Source of the DNA: Hydractinia symbiolongicarpus
Taxonomy: Eukaryota > Cnidaria > Hydrozoa > Anthoathecata > Hydractiniidae
DNA length: 64,000 nt
Reading direction: 5' to 3'
NCBI RefSeq assembly: GCF_029227915.1
Contig: NC_079885.1
Coordinates: 9,052,001-9,116,000 of the forward strand
Shown piece after piece: positions 24,196 to 35,048 of this stretch (the first letter of the stretch is position 1; every line of letters starts with the position of its first letter). A program made the position numbers and the translations under genes. The notes beneath the pieces are model-generated. The model was given only the letters and a program-made list of their open reading frames with translations. It was not told the DNA's origin and did not search any database.

Positions 24196-24421
24196 CCTTA
24201 TTTTATTTAATTATATTTTTATTTTTATATTATCTATTCCTTCTGACCTATGTTCCGTGTTGTTGTGCGTAGTTTGTATATTCTTTTTTGGTCGTTCTAT
24301 GCACACATACTTTAGTGTCCCGCTCTTCCCCGTCAGGCTTATCATAACATATAGAATACGGGCTCCCCAGAGCGCTGCATGCATGCTTTTGTGCAACACG
24401 AGGAGGTGAAAGATTGACCAA
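24196..24421. promoter_or_regulatory. Shared EMC8 / NUDCD1 promoter interval (226 bp)
   Basis: Only 226 bp lie between the start codons of two divergent genes, so a bidirectional promoter is likely. The interval contains TTATTTTATTTAATTATATTTTTATTTTTATA near the EMC8 side. No GC-rich island and no specific factor site is asserted. Confidence 0.6.
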
Positions 24422-27400
24422 ATGTCTGATCTGCGACCAAATAAAAGCTTAATAAACAATACCTTTGATGGATACAAACTTGCGGTAGATCGTTTATCTG
24501 TTAATTCGTTGCCTCTTATATCATCCGTTGACAGAACGTCAACGAACCCAAATAAATTTTCGTATGCTTACGTTCGCAGTCATGAAATGCGCAACCATTT
24601 GTACATGGATACCTGGAGTGGTTGTGTTTATTTTGTTGATTCAGATAGGAGAATAAATTCTGTACATTTTGATGAGGTATGTTGTTCTTTTTATCTGTTT
24701 ATCCCACTTTACAGTTTAGGATTTACTATGAAACACTGGCGCCGTAGATTAGTGGTTATAGCTTTCGTACTCTGTGCGGGAGACCGGGGTTCGATTCCTC
24801 TTGACGGCGATTCAACATGGGCGAGTGAATGTTACCATAGCCCCGGGTTAACCCAAGCCATGTGAGGGAAATTGGGGAGATGGCACACTGTGTGGGCCGT
24901 TGGATGTTGCCGGGAGTTGTCTAGTAGAGCGTGGGCCCTACTAATTGGGTCTGCGTAGCTCAAAATGAGCATTAAATACTCTAGGACTCTCCATCTAAGC
25001 CATGGCCCCTCCTGGAAATAATAGACAGGGTATATCCCTCGATATTTGTGAGGCTAGCCATGTAAAATATGCACATCTATCTATCTATCTATCACTTTCC
25101 ATTGGCAGAAGTTATGCTCTACTTCCGTGCTTTCCTTTGGTCATTACGGCACTTTTTCCTGATCGGGTGAGTCTCCACCGATCAAGGGTACCCGTAATAA
25201 AAGACTCAAATATACTTATTATTCACAAACTAGCTACCCTTGCTTGCTTCAGGACATCAAAATAATAAAATCTCTCCAGCATGTTAGCCAGAAACAAATG
25301 GTATTTTACCATGTTGATCCAACGTAAATAAACATTAATAGCACATTTGACTTCATATAAACAAAATTGGCCTGCACTTTTGTCCAGTGGCTTGCCCTTT
25401 TACAAAACAATTTTTTTCACAAAAAGTACTTTCCCGATCCGGGTAAGTCTCAACTAATTTGGAAGTTGCGGACTCCCCTGATCGGGTAATTACCCCCGAT
25501 CGGGGGAGACTCACCCTAACAGAGAAAAGTGCCGTACTGTTGGTGTCCAGGGAAATTCTCTTAATTAAGCTGTACAGCTTAATTTGGATGCCAGCTTAAT
25601 TAGGATGTAAGAAACTGTCTAATTAGGCGTTTTACAGCTTAATTAAGATTTACAGAACTTAGATTGTCGAAAACGCACATTTAACTTAATTTATCTAACT
25701 GAATAAATCCAATATTATATGCATATAAACATCTCCAATACATTAGTTTTTTCTTAGCACCCTGGAGATCCGCTAATTTTGAAGTTTTAAAAAATGGCCA
25801 CTTAAATAGGCTGTATCATATAGACCATAACTATGATGAGCCATTGTTTCTATTCCATATCTTTTGAACCCGGGGTGCTGGAAATACCATTCTTATTTAT
25901 AATGTGGTTGTCAAATTAAAGATGAAAGAGTCGCTGCAGTGACAAAACTTATTAGCAAAAACACATCAAAATGTAGCTTAATGGTATAATTTAAGAATAC
26001 CTGGCTATACTATGCAGTATTTCAACTCTGCAGTCTTTAGGGGTACCTTCCATACTGATAGGCTGGTCAGTATTAACAATAATCTTAATAAAAATGGCAT
26101 CAAAATAAAGAGGAAAACAGAGAAAGTCCTCTACTGCTCACAACTCATTTGTAAATCCTCTGTGGTGTATCGATTTGCCATGGTCGTAACATCAACACAT
26201 TAAACCCCACCCCTCAAACAACATTATGCATGGCAACATGAGTATTTAAGGCACCCCTTAGTTATGGTGAGCAACGGTTAAATGCCTCTGAAAGCAACAG
26301 TAATCTCGAACTTCTAACCGAACCAAACAAGGAATTTTCTGGCCAGTCCTATTTTGTCTAATGTAAATACAGTTACAAGCTCTGGCATCTTTTTTCTTCC
26401 ACACAATGCCAGACCCAAAGGACTTTAGTAAACAAATAACGTCACGTGGAATTCATCCATTCTTGCGGTCGGAATGTTCTCCTTCGTTGCTCTCCAAAAG
26501 GGTACAAAGTGGAATATTCATGGTCAAACCTTCACAGTAGCAACCTTAATTAAACAGAATTTACAAGCAAAACGGCATTAAAATGTCATAAATGGCAAAA
26601 ATTAAGCAGTATCTAAAACATATTAAAGATTTGACTAAAAAAAAAGAATTTCTTGAAAAATCCATTATTGTATTTATGAAGGTTTCACCACAAAAACATT
26701 ATGATTACAGCATTTGTACACCATTTCATAATGGCTGCTTAATCTGAATACTGGCCCGTGATTTGGTCAACCAGTGTTATGATGCGAAACCGACCGCATG
26801 ATTAGCTATACTTGGTAATTCAAGAACCACACATGGAGCATCAAGACAAAATGATAGCCATTAAACTACGGTTTTTAAAGTATTTGTATATGGAAAAGTA
26901 ACAAAAATTCAAAATAAATGGTCTTTGTTGGCTCAGCATGTGAAAGAAGAAAGGCACCATTGTTTTACCATTGTTAACGTGAAAAGAGGAATTGCATTGG
27001 TTTTAATTACCGCATTTAGTTATGGATGAACTTGAGATAAGCAACTTTGACTTTTGTCATAGCAGACATTATCATTTTCACTTACCCACTCCCTGATACA
27101 AACTTCTCCTTTCAAAGTAAGTCAGTCAAACGATTCTTCTATTCCAGTCATATTTTTGAGGTGAAAGAAATTCCTTTTTTTGGTAAATTTTTGTTACCCT
27201 CATATCTGAAAATAAGATATTACATTCTAGCTTCCAAATATTCCCCCGATGTTTCCCAAAATACCATGGTCATTTTTTCAAAATCTGCAAACAACGTAAA
27301 TACCCTGTGTCATGTATTTTTTATATATGCAGACTTCAGTTGTGTGCATAAATTTTAGAAATTAACTTATTTTCTAGAATGGCACACATCAGACTTTGTA

Positions 27401-30400
27401 CCAAGTGTTCACAATGCCACAACAGACAGATGTAAAAAATAATTCGTTTGGTTGTTCAATGGTTTTTCCAACTGAATCACTTTGTGTAGTAACTGATGGC
27501 CATGGTGCTGTGTATCTACTAAAAACTGGAAAACGAAAACAATCCTTAAACCAAGAGTGGACTTTCTTGATTGAGAATCCTCTTTATGACCTGTTATGCC
27601 CCAGTTTTCTTATTTCTGCCAAATTTCAGGACAATACGAACATGTTACATGTGGTTACTTTGACTTTAAAAGATATTAAACTAGAGAAAGAAACATCAAC
27701 ATTTGTAAATATACAATGGTTACAAGTAAATATTTCATTTGAGAATCCAAACGAGTGTCAAGTAAAGGGGGTAAAAGCATTTTTAGGAAAATCTTTACCA
27801 AATGCTTGTTGGTTTAATGAAGATTACACACATTTTTACACAGCTTGTGTCAAACAATTTCATCTTGTCGATCAGAAAACATTTGGTAGGAAATTGCTTT
27901 TTACATTTATCTGTTTAAGGAGCATATTGCTTTTAGTCATTTCTTTCTTCCTTCGAAAACTTTTTGCTGTTGTGATCTTTTTTTTTTTTACCTCACGTTA
28001 AAATAGTGGTACCACTAACAAACCAGCCAAAAGCTTCAATGAAAAATTATTGTTAAAACAACTCTAGTACCTCTAGCTTTACCTAAATACAATAGAATTG
28101 TGGGCAATAACTTTTGTTTTGCAAAAGAGTGACTGTTGTCATCGTAAATTTGTTGTTCTTTTAGAAAGAATCGAACCCTTGATACCAATAGAAGACAATG
28201 TTACTGAAAACAAGTTTTACAGATGGCACCAATGCAAAGAAATGGTTTCAATCTCATTTGATTTTCACATTACTGAAAGTGAAGTCGACTGCACCATTGA
28301 ACACAACAAAATTGCTGTAAAACTAACAAGTGGGAAAACTTTATTGGATGGGAATTTAGAAAAGGACATAATTCCTGATGCATCAAAATGGTTTGTTCAT
28401 AAAAATAGGTATATATATCTATATTTATTGAATAAAATTTAACTAAAACATTAAAAATAAAGTAAACAAAAAATACACTCAATGGAAAGCATTTTAAATG
28501 TCATATTTTTAGATTGGAGGTGGTGTTAATAAAGAAAGAGGAAGCAGGTTTTTGGAGTTCTGTTGTTCCAGGTGATGTAAAAGGTATACATGATATTGAA
28601 GGTGAAGAAGAAGAAAAAATTAAACAAGTTCATGAAGGTTTATCACATCTGACATCAGACAAAGAAGAACAGGTAGCGTATTTATGTATTTATTTATTGT
28701 TTTCGTCCACAAAAGACAACTCAATGTAGTCTATCTGGGATTACACTGCATATTTGAGAAATTTTGCGTTCAAAATTGTTATTTGTTAGCATTGTACTTA
28801 AAAATGTTGTGGTAATTTTTTATTTTATTTTACTTTCGATTCTATTATTGGTTTGATTACCAGCTGTTACAGTTTGATTACCACCAGTTGATTACTAGCT
28901 GTTGTAGTAAACATCGCGTCACAAAAATTAATCAAATATTAATTCCACTCTTCTGTAAATCCCCGCTTCGCAAATATCCATAAAAAATGCACTGAAAAAT
29001 AGATCTAAACAAATATTTATGCTTTTAGACAAATTTATACTTCTGTAAAAACAAGACTGCAGAAAATGCACTAAATGTGAGCTTGCAAAAAAAAGTCTTT
29101 CCAGAGATACATTTCTTAAATATAATTCTTATACTAAAGTAACTTTTTCCTCAAAAACTTTTTTTATACCCCCTCGCTTTTCTGAGTTGAATATAGTTTT
29201 GATGCAAATAAACATTTTGTAAGCTATACTTAATGGTTATTATGTTTTGAAAAAATATCTTGTGTAAAAGACCTCTTGAGAAAATTGTTATTGTATTCCT
29301 TTTAGTTTGTTCCTTTTTGTTTTAGTTAGTGTAAAGTTGTCAGTCTTCTCATATGTGTATAATAGTCAAAAAATACATAATTTCTCTATCATCATGGATA
29401 TTTAGTATACACTGTAAACATAGTTATCAAATTTTGAAATCATTCAAGATGACAATGATGTTTCAGTCTTATCATAGTATTAGAGGAAATCAATGTTTAC
29501 CAAAAGTTTTGATGGATAAGTCAAAGTACTTCTCAAAATATCCTTGTGCAAAGTTTAAATTTAATAGTTAAAAAAAAGAAGATATTGTAACAGTATTAAA
29601 TATAATGTTATTTTCATTGTTAGTAAGGTTCTCAGAATTCACAAGCTTTATAAGCAGTTCCTTCTTTGTCTTTGTCAGTGTCCTCTTTTGACTTTCTTTT
29701 ATCTCTGTATTATCTATCATATCTTTTGCAATTTTTTCGCTGCGTAATAAATGTTTCCTGTTAAGGTTCATGCAACCTTGTGGTGTGAACTTCCCTGAAA
29801 TTATATAATAAATTATTATAAAAAAATTTATATAAATTATATTATAAAATAAACCATAGCTTTAGACCCAACAGTAAAGTTAGCTGCTGCATCATATAGC
29901 CAAGGCGAAATTGATTTGTCATGCAATAATGACTTTTCAGTATTTGGTCAGATACTGTTCCATTGAAACTCTCATTGCAGCTCTGTGTCAGTTCATGTAA
30001 ACATTTTTTGAGTAATTGATTATCGCTTTAGTCTTTATATATTTGTCTGCACTTTTTACTTCCTGTTATCTTGTCTTTGTGAAAAACACTTTAACTTTCA
30101 CTTTTTCATACATTTTCTTCACAGCACTGTGACTTTTGCTGTCTCCATCACTGTACAGCTTTTTGTTCTTTTCTTCTTTGTTCTTTTTGTTTTTGTACCC
30201 ACCATTATGGTTTCATTTTTATGTTAGACTTGCACATCCTAACTATGGGCTTGATATCCAAGACATTACCAATATTGATTGAAATAGCAGTGACCAAACC
30301 ATTATTTTCGCCGCCATTTGACACACCATTATCTACTATTTGGTTTGGTTCTGTTGATTTCTCCTCACTCATTTCTACTGGCATCACTGAACGTCTCCTC

Positions 30401-32251
30401 AGCAACTTAGTTCACTAATGGTACATTATTTGACACAAGTTTATCATACACAAATCTCTTATTAATGCTGTAACTCCTCTTGTAGCTGAAAAGAGACAGT
30501 TCAAGAACAGAGCAACTCCTACTTGAAGGAAAATGTTCAGTATGGAAAATACTTGACACTCAACCTCAAAACACTCACAATCTGAAGAAAGGAACATCGT
30601 TTTAAAAAAACTGTTTTTAGAAATGCAACCTGCAATAAATTTAACTAAGGAGCATGAATTTTTTACCGATTTTTTTCTTCATGTTTAGGGGGTATTCTAC
30701 TAGATGCTTATAATGGATTTAAAATGTATGCAATCGAATGAAAATTAACCGCCTTGTTTTTGCCGATAGTAAGCTTTTTTGTGCCAACAAAAATTAGAAA
30801 TAATATTGTCATTTTTGTAAGTGTGCAGTCAGGGTTATGGTAAATTGGCCCACCATTTTGACTGAGAGAGGAGCATTTATGACTAAAACTGATTAAAGAT
30901 TCATGTAGACCTAACCTATTCTAAAATGCCAAAGATGATAAAATTATAGTTACTTTTAGTCGAAGTTTTAACTCATTAGTGAAAAATATTTATTTTACGA
31001 TTGCTTAGGGACCAACTGACCCTCACCTCTTCAACATGCAGCAGTTGGAAGAATGTGATGAAATGACAGATGAAGAAGAAGTGAAATTATTTTCCATTGA
31101 TGTTTTCACGGGAAAGGTTAAAACGCTGGTAAGTGGCGTAACAACACATTTAGAAAAATAAAAAAAACTGTTTTTTGTGTGGATGAAGATTGGCTTTAAG
31201 TTGCATGCCGTAATGCTTTGAATAAACACCGGGGCGTTTATTAAATTTTTTGACATTTTTGGGGGGCGTCTATTTGAGGGGGCGTTTAAAAAAGGGGGCG
31301 TTTATTCGAAACATAACGGTAATACTTTTATTAACATGATTTTATGAGAATAAGAAGCCTGGAAATCGTTTGAAAAGAAGAACGAAATAACTCTTTACTG
31401 GTTTTTTCTTTTGTTCCTGTAACATAATAAACATAAAGAACATTCTGTATAATCAATTAATGCAATTTGCAAAACTTGTTATATGCTTGGTTATGGGTCG
31501 CAAAATTTGTATACTGAATACAACAGAACAATTTCAGGTTGAGTATATATGTTAAATACAAGAACACTTCAGGCTAAAGTTAATTTTCCCGGTTCTTATA
31601 AAAAAAGTGTTGGTCTTGTGTCAACTGTCGTAAAAGAAAATGAGAATATTCTTTTATTTTAAAAGATTTTACCCTTGTCATTGGGAGCTGCACCCTGGAA
31701 TAATTTTCGTTTCTGGCAGATCACCAGGTCCACAAGTAGATTCTAATTTTAACCCTGAATCCTATATCAACATCTTAGGGTGTCCCATGGCACATCGAAA
31801 GATAAAGCTGAAATTTTAATATAATATTTCATTGCTTTTTTCATGTTAGAAGTCTTTTGCTGGACATCAATGGCTTTTTGTTCTTCAAAACAACCCGAAC
31901 GATGTGCCACGAATTTGCCTGCGTCACGATGTTGACGGAATCTTATGGAAACCAGCTCGTAACCAAGCAGATGATTGGGAACACATAACCACATTTGATG
32001 CACTCGGTTATGTTCAAGCTTCGAAGCAAGAGCACAAATTTACAATGTGTAGTCCAAATTTTAAACACGTTTCCATCACAGATTGCACTTCAAATGTTTA
32101 TGTGTACGAGACAGACACATTTAACAGAAAGCAACACAATCAATACGTCCCCGCTTTGGGGTCATGTGAGAAGATTTTAGGTTGTCAAAGCAGTGAGAAG
32201 TACTTATATGTTTTAAGTGACACTCATTTAAATATTGTAGATTTACCCTAA
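24422..32251 (+). CDS. NUDCD1: NUDCD1, NudC domain-containing protein 1
   Basis: NUDCD1 (CML66) is a NudC-family HSP90 cochaperone that helps load WD40 clients such as COPI subunits. Six coding exons join in frame: 24422-24676, 27378-27885, 28165-28408, 28513-28672, 31009-31128, 31850-32251; phases 0, 1, 2, 0, 0, all GT-AG. Total 1689 nt, 562 residues (human 583). Landmarks: FDGYKL near the N-terminus, a beta-propeller-like first half (SLCVVTDGHGAVYLL), a CS domain at about residues 265-360 (FYRWHQCKEMVSISF to GFWSSVV), QQLEECD, and the C-terminal ICLRHDVDGILWKP and HITTFDALGYVQASKQ, nearly identical to human CLRHDVDALLWQP and ATFNALGYVQASKR. Intron 1 (2.7 kb) holds a SINE and a MITE; intron 4 a decayed transposase-like stretch; intron 5 another MITE. 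The start ATG gives MSDLRPNKS; no upstream in-frame ATG competes. Confidence 0.95.
24738..25093 (+). mobile_element. tRNA-Asp-derived SINE with (ATCT)n tail
   Basis: The head reads like a decayed tRNA: an A-box region TAGATTAGTGGTTATAGC and a B-box GGTTCGATTCC. Positions 24776-24798 are identical over 23 bp to 40829-40851 of the intact tRNA-Asp(GTC) gene in this window, so the head derives from tRNA-Asp. A central block follows (GCCATGTGAGGGAAATTGGG at 24857-24876), then a unique body and a tetranucleotide tail of ATCT repeats (25075-25093). The total is about 356 bp. It lies in intron 1 of NUDCD1 in the sense orientation. It is not a functional tRNA: the acceptor and anticodon stems do not pair properly. 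Confidence 0.8.
25147..25534. mobile_element. TA-flanked MITE (Tc/mariner-like), 388 bp
   Basis: Inverted ends CGGCACTTTTTCCTGATCGG and (right, reverse complement) CGGCACTTTTCTCTGTTAGG continue as GTGAGTCTCCNCCGATC on both sides, about 40 bp in all. Each end is abutted by TA, the Tc/mariner target duplication. Extra CGATCGGG palindromes lie inside the right arm. No transposase frame. Inserted in NUDCD1 intron 1 just after the SINE. Confidence 0.72.
29568..30600 (-). pseudogene. Decayed transposase-like coding stretch (tentative)
   Basis: Within intron 4 of NUDCD1, three minus-strand frames (30597-30415, 30405-30205, 29771-29568) and short frames between them look like one broken protein. Seen are a VSNGGENNGLVTAISINIG segment, then after a frame change NHNGGYKNKKN and LYSDGDSKSHSAVKKMYEK, then lysine-rich sequence. 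The GDSKS region followed by a conserved-looking Cys/Lys pattern reminds me of Mutator-type transposases of cnidarians, but the fragment is too broken to be sure. No terminal repeats were found. Confidence 0.3.
31208..31322. mobile_element. Short MITE, about 115 bp, G-rich interior
   Basis: Inverted ends CCGTAATGCTTTGAATAAAC (left) and CCGTTATGTTTCGAATAAAC (right, reverse complement) enclose several GGGGGCGTTTA units. It lies in intron 5 of NUDCD1. A related AGGGCGGTTATTTAAA doublet is at 62195-62230. Confidence 0.6.
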
Positions 32252-32304
32252 ATGATAAAGATTTTTAAATATTAAAAAATTGCAATCGATAATTGAAAAA
32301 AGCT

Positions 32305-32376
32305 AGGGGACACCCGGGTTTGAACCAGGGACCTCTCGATCTGCAGTCGAATGCTCTACCACTGAGCTATATCCCC
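32305..32376 (-). tRNA. tRNA-Cys (GCA)
   Basis: The reverse complement starts GGGGATATAGCTCAGTGGTA and folds into a standard 72-nt cloverleaf: acceptor GGGGATA with TGTCCCC, anticodon loop CTGCAGA giving GCA, B box GGTTCAAACC, discriminator T. A run of six T residues follows on the minus strand (about 32300-32295), a Pol III terminator. It lies 53 bp beyond the NUDCD1 stop, on the opposite strand. Confidence 0.96.
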
Positions 32377-32700
32377 GTCCGACCAAATGTAGCGATATAT
32401 GGGTTTTATCTAAAAACCTTAAGCTTAAATTTTTAATGATGGCGGACTGCGCAATGCTGTGAAAATATACATTTAAGCCAAGAAAACAACTGAACATTTC
32501 GAAAAAACTGTAAATATTGTATATTCTCTCTTTAAATCTAGTCCAAACAATTATGTCGGTTTTTGCACTAATTAAGTAAGTTTTCTTCAACTAATACAAT
32601 CTTATTTCCATTATGTTTTTTATGTCCCCAATTCTTTTTTTTGTAATCTTCCTTGCAATTTATTAAGGTGGTAACATTAAAAATAAGGATAGGATAAAAA
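32377..32700. other. Gene-free spacer
   Basis: No exon, RNA gene or structured repeat was found. Confidence 0.5.
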
Positions 32701-32800
32701 AAAAGTCGGGGTAAATTGTTAGTCGGGTATAAAAAAATCGGGGAAAAGGACGAGTCGGGGAAAAAATAATCGGGGGAAATTTTGGTCGGAAAAAAATTAG
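32701..32800. repeat. Degenerate GTCGGGG / AAAAA simple repeat
   Basis: Irregular alternation of A-runs with GTCGGGG or ATCGGGG words, about seven times in 100 bp, directly before the foldback at 32829. Confidence 0.7.
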
Positions 32801-32828
32801 GTCACAAAAATTTCTTTTCCCCGATAAG

Positions 32829-32902
32829 GCAACCTAGGTCCCAGGACCTGTGGCGTTTTTTTGATGAACAAAAAACGCAACAGGCCCTAGGATGGAGGTT
32901 GC
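32829..32902. mobile_element. 74-bp foldback MITE with 8-bp target duplication
   Basis: The element starts GCAACCTAGGTCCCAGGACC and ends with the inverse of GCAACCTCCATCCTAGGGCC, then GGCGTTTTTT against AAAAAACGC, leaving about 6 bp at the centre. Perfect 8-bp direct repeats CCGATAAG flank it (32821-32828 and 32903-32910). An 8-bp duplication fits hAT-type mobilisation. Confidence 0.75.
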
Positions 32903-33234
32903 CCGATAAGGTATGTTTTTTACGAATTACAGTCTGGAAGCTTCCCAAAATTCACATTTCGAAAAATTTTGCCTTGAAATATATTTCCGCAATGTTTTTG
33001 TATCCTTCCCAAAAAATAAGAAAATCAGGGTAATTTTTACGCCATTATTTTGTTTTTAGCCATTGCTACTCTCAGCCCTGTTTTCCAATAAAATAATGGT
33101 CTCCAAAGTCAGTCTTTTAGCGGTTTTCTTCTGCTACCTTTAAAGTACTACAAAATATATAACATGAATGATTTACGCGCTCTCTTCCCCAGTGTGATAT
33201 GAGATGATATGCGTTCGACGCGCGAAAATTAATT

Positions 33235-33400
33235 TTTGTGAATTCCTGTACAGTTTCGTGTAGGGTATGGTGAATTGCTGTACCGCTACGTATAGTGAAC
33301 TCCTCTACTTATTAATATCGCGTATCGTGTATTCCTGTACCGTTTCGTATAGCGTATGGTGAATTCCTATACTTAGTAATATCGCGTATCGTGAACTCAA
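33235..33400. repeat. Irregular tandem repeat around GTGAATTCCTGTACCGTTTCG
   Basis: Words such as GTGAATTCCTGTAC, CGTATAGCGTATG and AATATCGCGTATCGTG recur two to four times in a shuffled order, giving a complex local duplication. Non-coding. Confidence 0.7.
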
Positions 33401-35048
33401 GCCTCATGAAGAGATACTGTAGTAGGGGGAATCTGTTTTTCTGATAAGAAACGTGGCGCGAATATTTTGAAAATAAGAGTTTGAAATTGATCAACACCGT
33501 ATTAGGAACTACTCCCTCCAAGACATTCACTTTAAAATAAATTTTTCAAGGCGGCTTTTAATAAACAAAAATATCGCAAATTGACTAAAACCACAATTGT
33601 CATTTTTGACAACTGTTTCAAGCATTATTATTAGTTTAAAGCACGGTACACGAGTCAACTTTCACGCGTTTAGATAATAACTTTTTAACAGCCAATAAGA
33701 ACCTAGAAAACGCTGCCATCTTTAATGTAATGGACGTTGAGTACATTAGCGCCGACAAGTTAGCAACCATCAAATTCATTGTTTGTTGAATGTGAATAAT
33801 ACACGTGAAAAGTGAGACGACGGTTTTTAAAAATAGCAAATAGAGCAAATAACTTATTTCGTATTAAAAATAAGATTTCAAATACATAAATATATATAAA
33901 AGTGAACTTAACGTTTTCCTTCGCATAATACGAGAAAATAATGAAAATGTTTTGTTGGTGAATGAGGAGTCCTAGTAACTTCACACCTACTTGAAATTTA
34001 TAGCGACAAGAAAATTGCAGCCATGTTTAAAAATATTTGAAAAAAAAACCTGAACAAAAAACTACACAGCATAAAAAACCATTCATTAAAAACATAACGC
34101 AAAAGTAGCGTAAAAACAAATAAAAACCTTTTATATGACAACAGAATACAAACAGAGAAAGGTACTATCAACAGCTCTAATAAAACAGAAAAAAAATAGC
34201 TACACAGAACTAGTTGCCAGGGTGATACTCCATAAAAGAAACAAAAGGAATCCTTAAATAGCCTTAAAATATTGAGAATTTAGCTCTTCTCTTTACATTT
34301 CCTCCTTTTTACATCATCATCAAAAGGGACCGTGAAGTACTATGAAATTTCCTTAATGACTCTGGATGTTATTATTTATTCATCTCGGTCATAAGTTTGT
34401 TTACAAACAGCCTTGAAAGATTTTTCATCATTTTGTAACAACTTTGTTTGTTGCAACAAAACCTCCCTACAAAGTTAAAAAATTTCCCCTCAGTTCTACT
34501 TATTATTGTGCTCTATTTTAAGAATGCTCACCCTAGAAGCATTTTAGGGCGTGAAGTAAAGATTTTCAGAAATATTACTTCACCTAGATTGAGCTTATTG
34601 ATCAAGTTTTTTCATGGAAAAACTTGCATGAAAAATCTAAGGGGAAAAATATTTTGTGCAAATACTTTTAAATATAGACGTAAATACAGATTGATGCATA
34701 TATGTTACAATATTTTATATATTTTCCAGTTATGAATAACTAGATTGTGCTTGTTAGAAAAGTTAAATACAGCCGACCTTATAGATATATAAAAAAGACA
34801 AAAAAATAAGAAATTGCATGCAAGTGGAAAACAAGATGCAAAACGAGAGCAATTATATTTATGTACAAGTAATATCATTACTAAGAAACAAAAAATATCG
34901 TTGTAAACAGATTTGACATGACACTGCTTTTACAAACACATCGCCACAACAAAAAACAAAACTATATTTATAATAAACTGTAGCACACACTATCTACAAA
35001 CAAAAAATAGATATTAAATATTTTTACTGCAACACCTTTATTTGTCAT
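33401..35048. other. Gene-free stretch, 3' flank of the syntrophin gene
   Basis: Nothing coding is supported. The right part is probably the syntrophin 3' untranslated region. Open frames at 33636-33984 and 34448-34735 are AT-rich and without domains. Confidence 0.5.

Noticed and set aside
24738-24810. A tRNA gene
   Set aside because: A and B boxes are present but the stems do not pair, and the sequence continues into a SINE body with an ATCT tail.
24677-24865. Continuation of the NUDCD1 exon 1 frame to 24865
   Set aside because: The frame runs past a GTATGT donor into the SINE; the family match stops at 24676 and resumes in phase at 27378.
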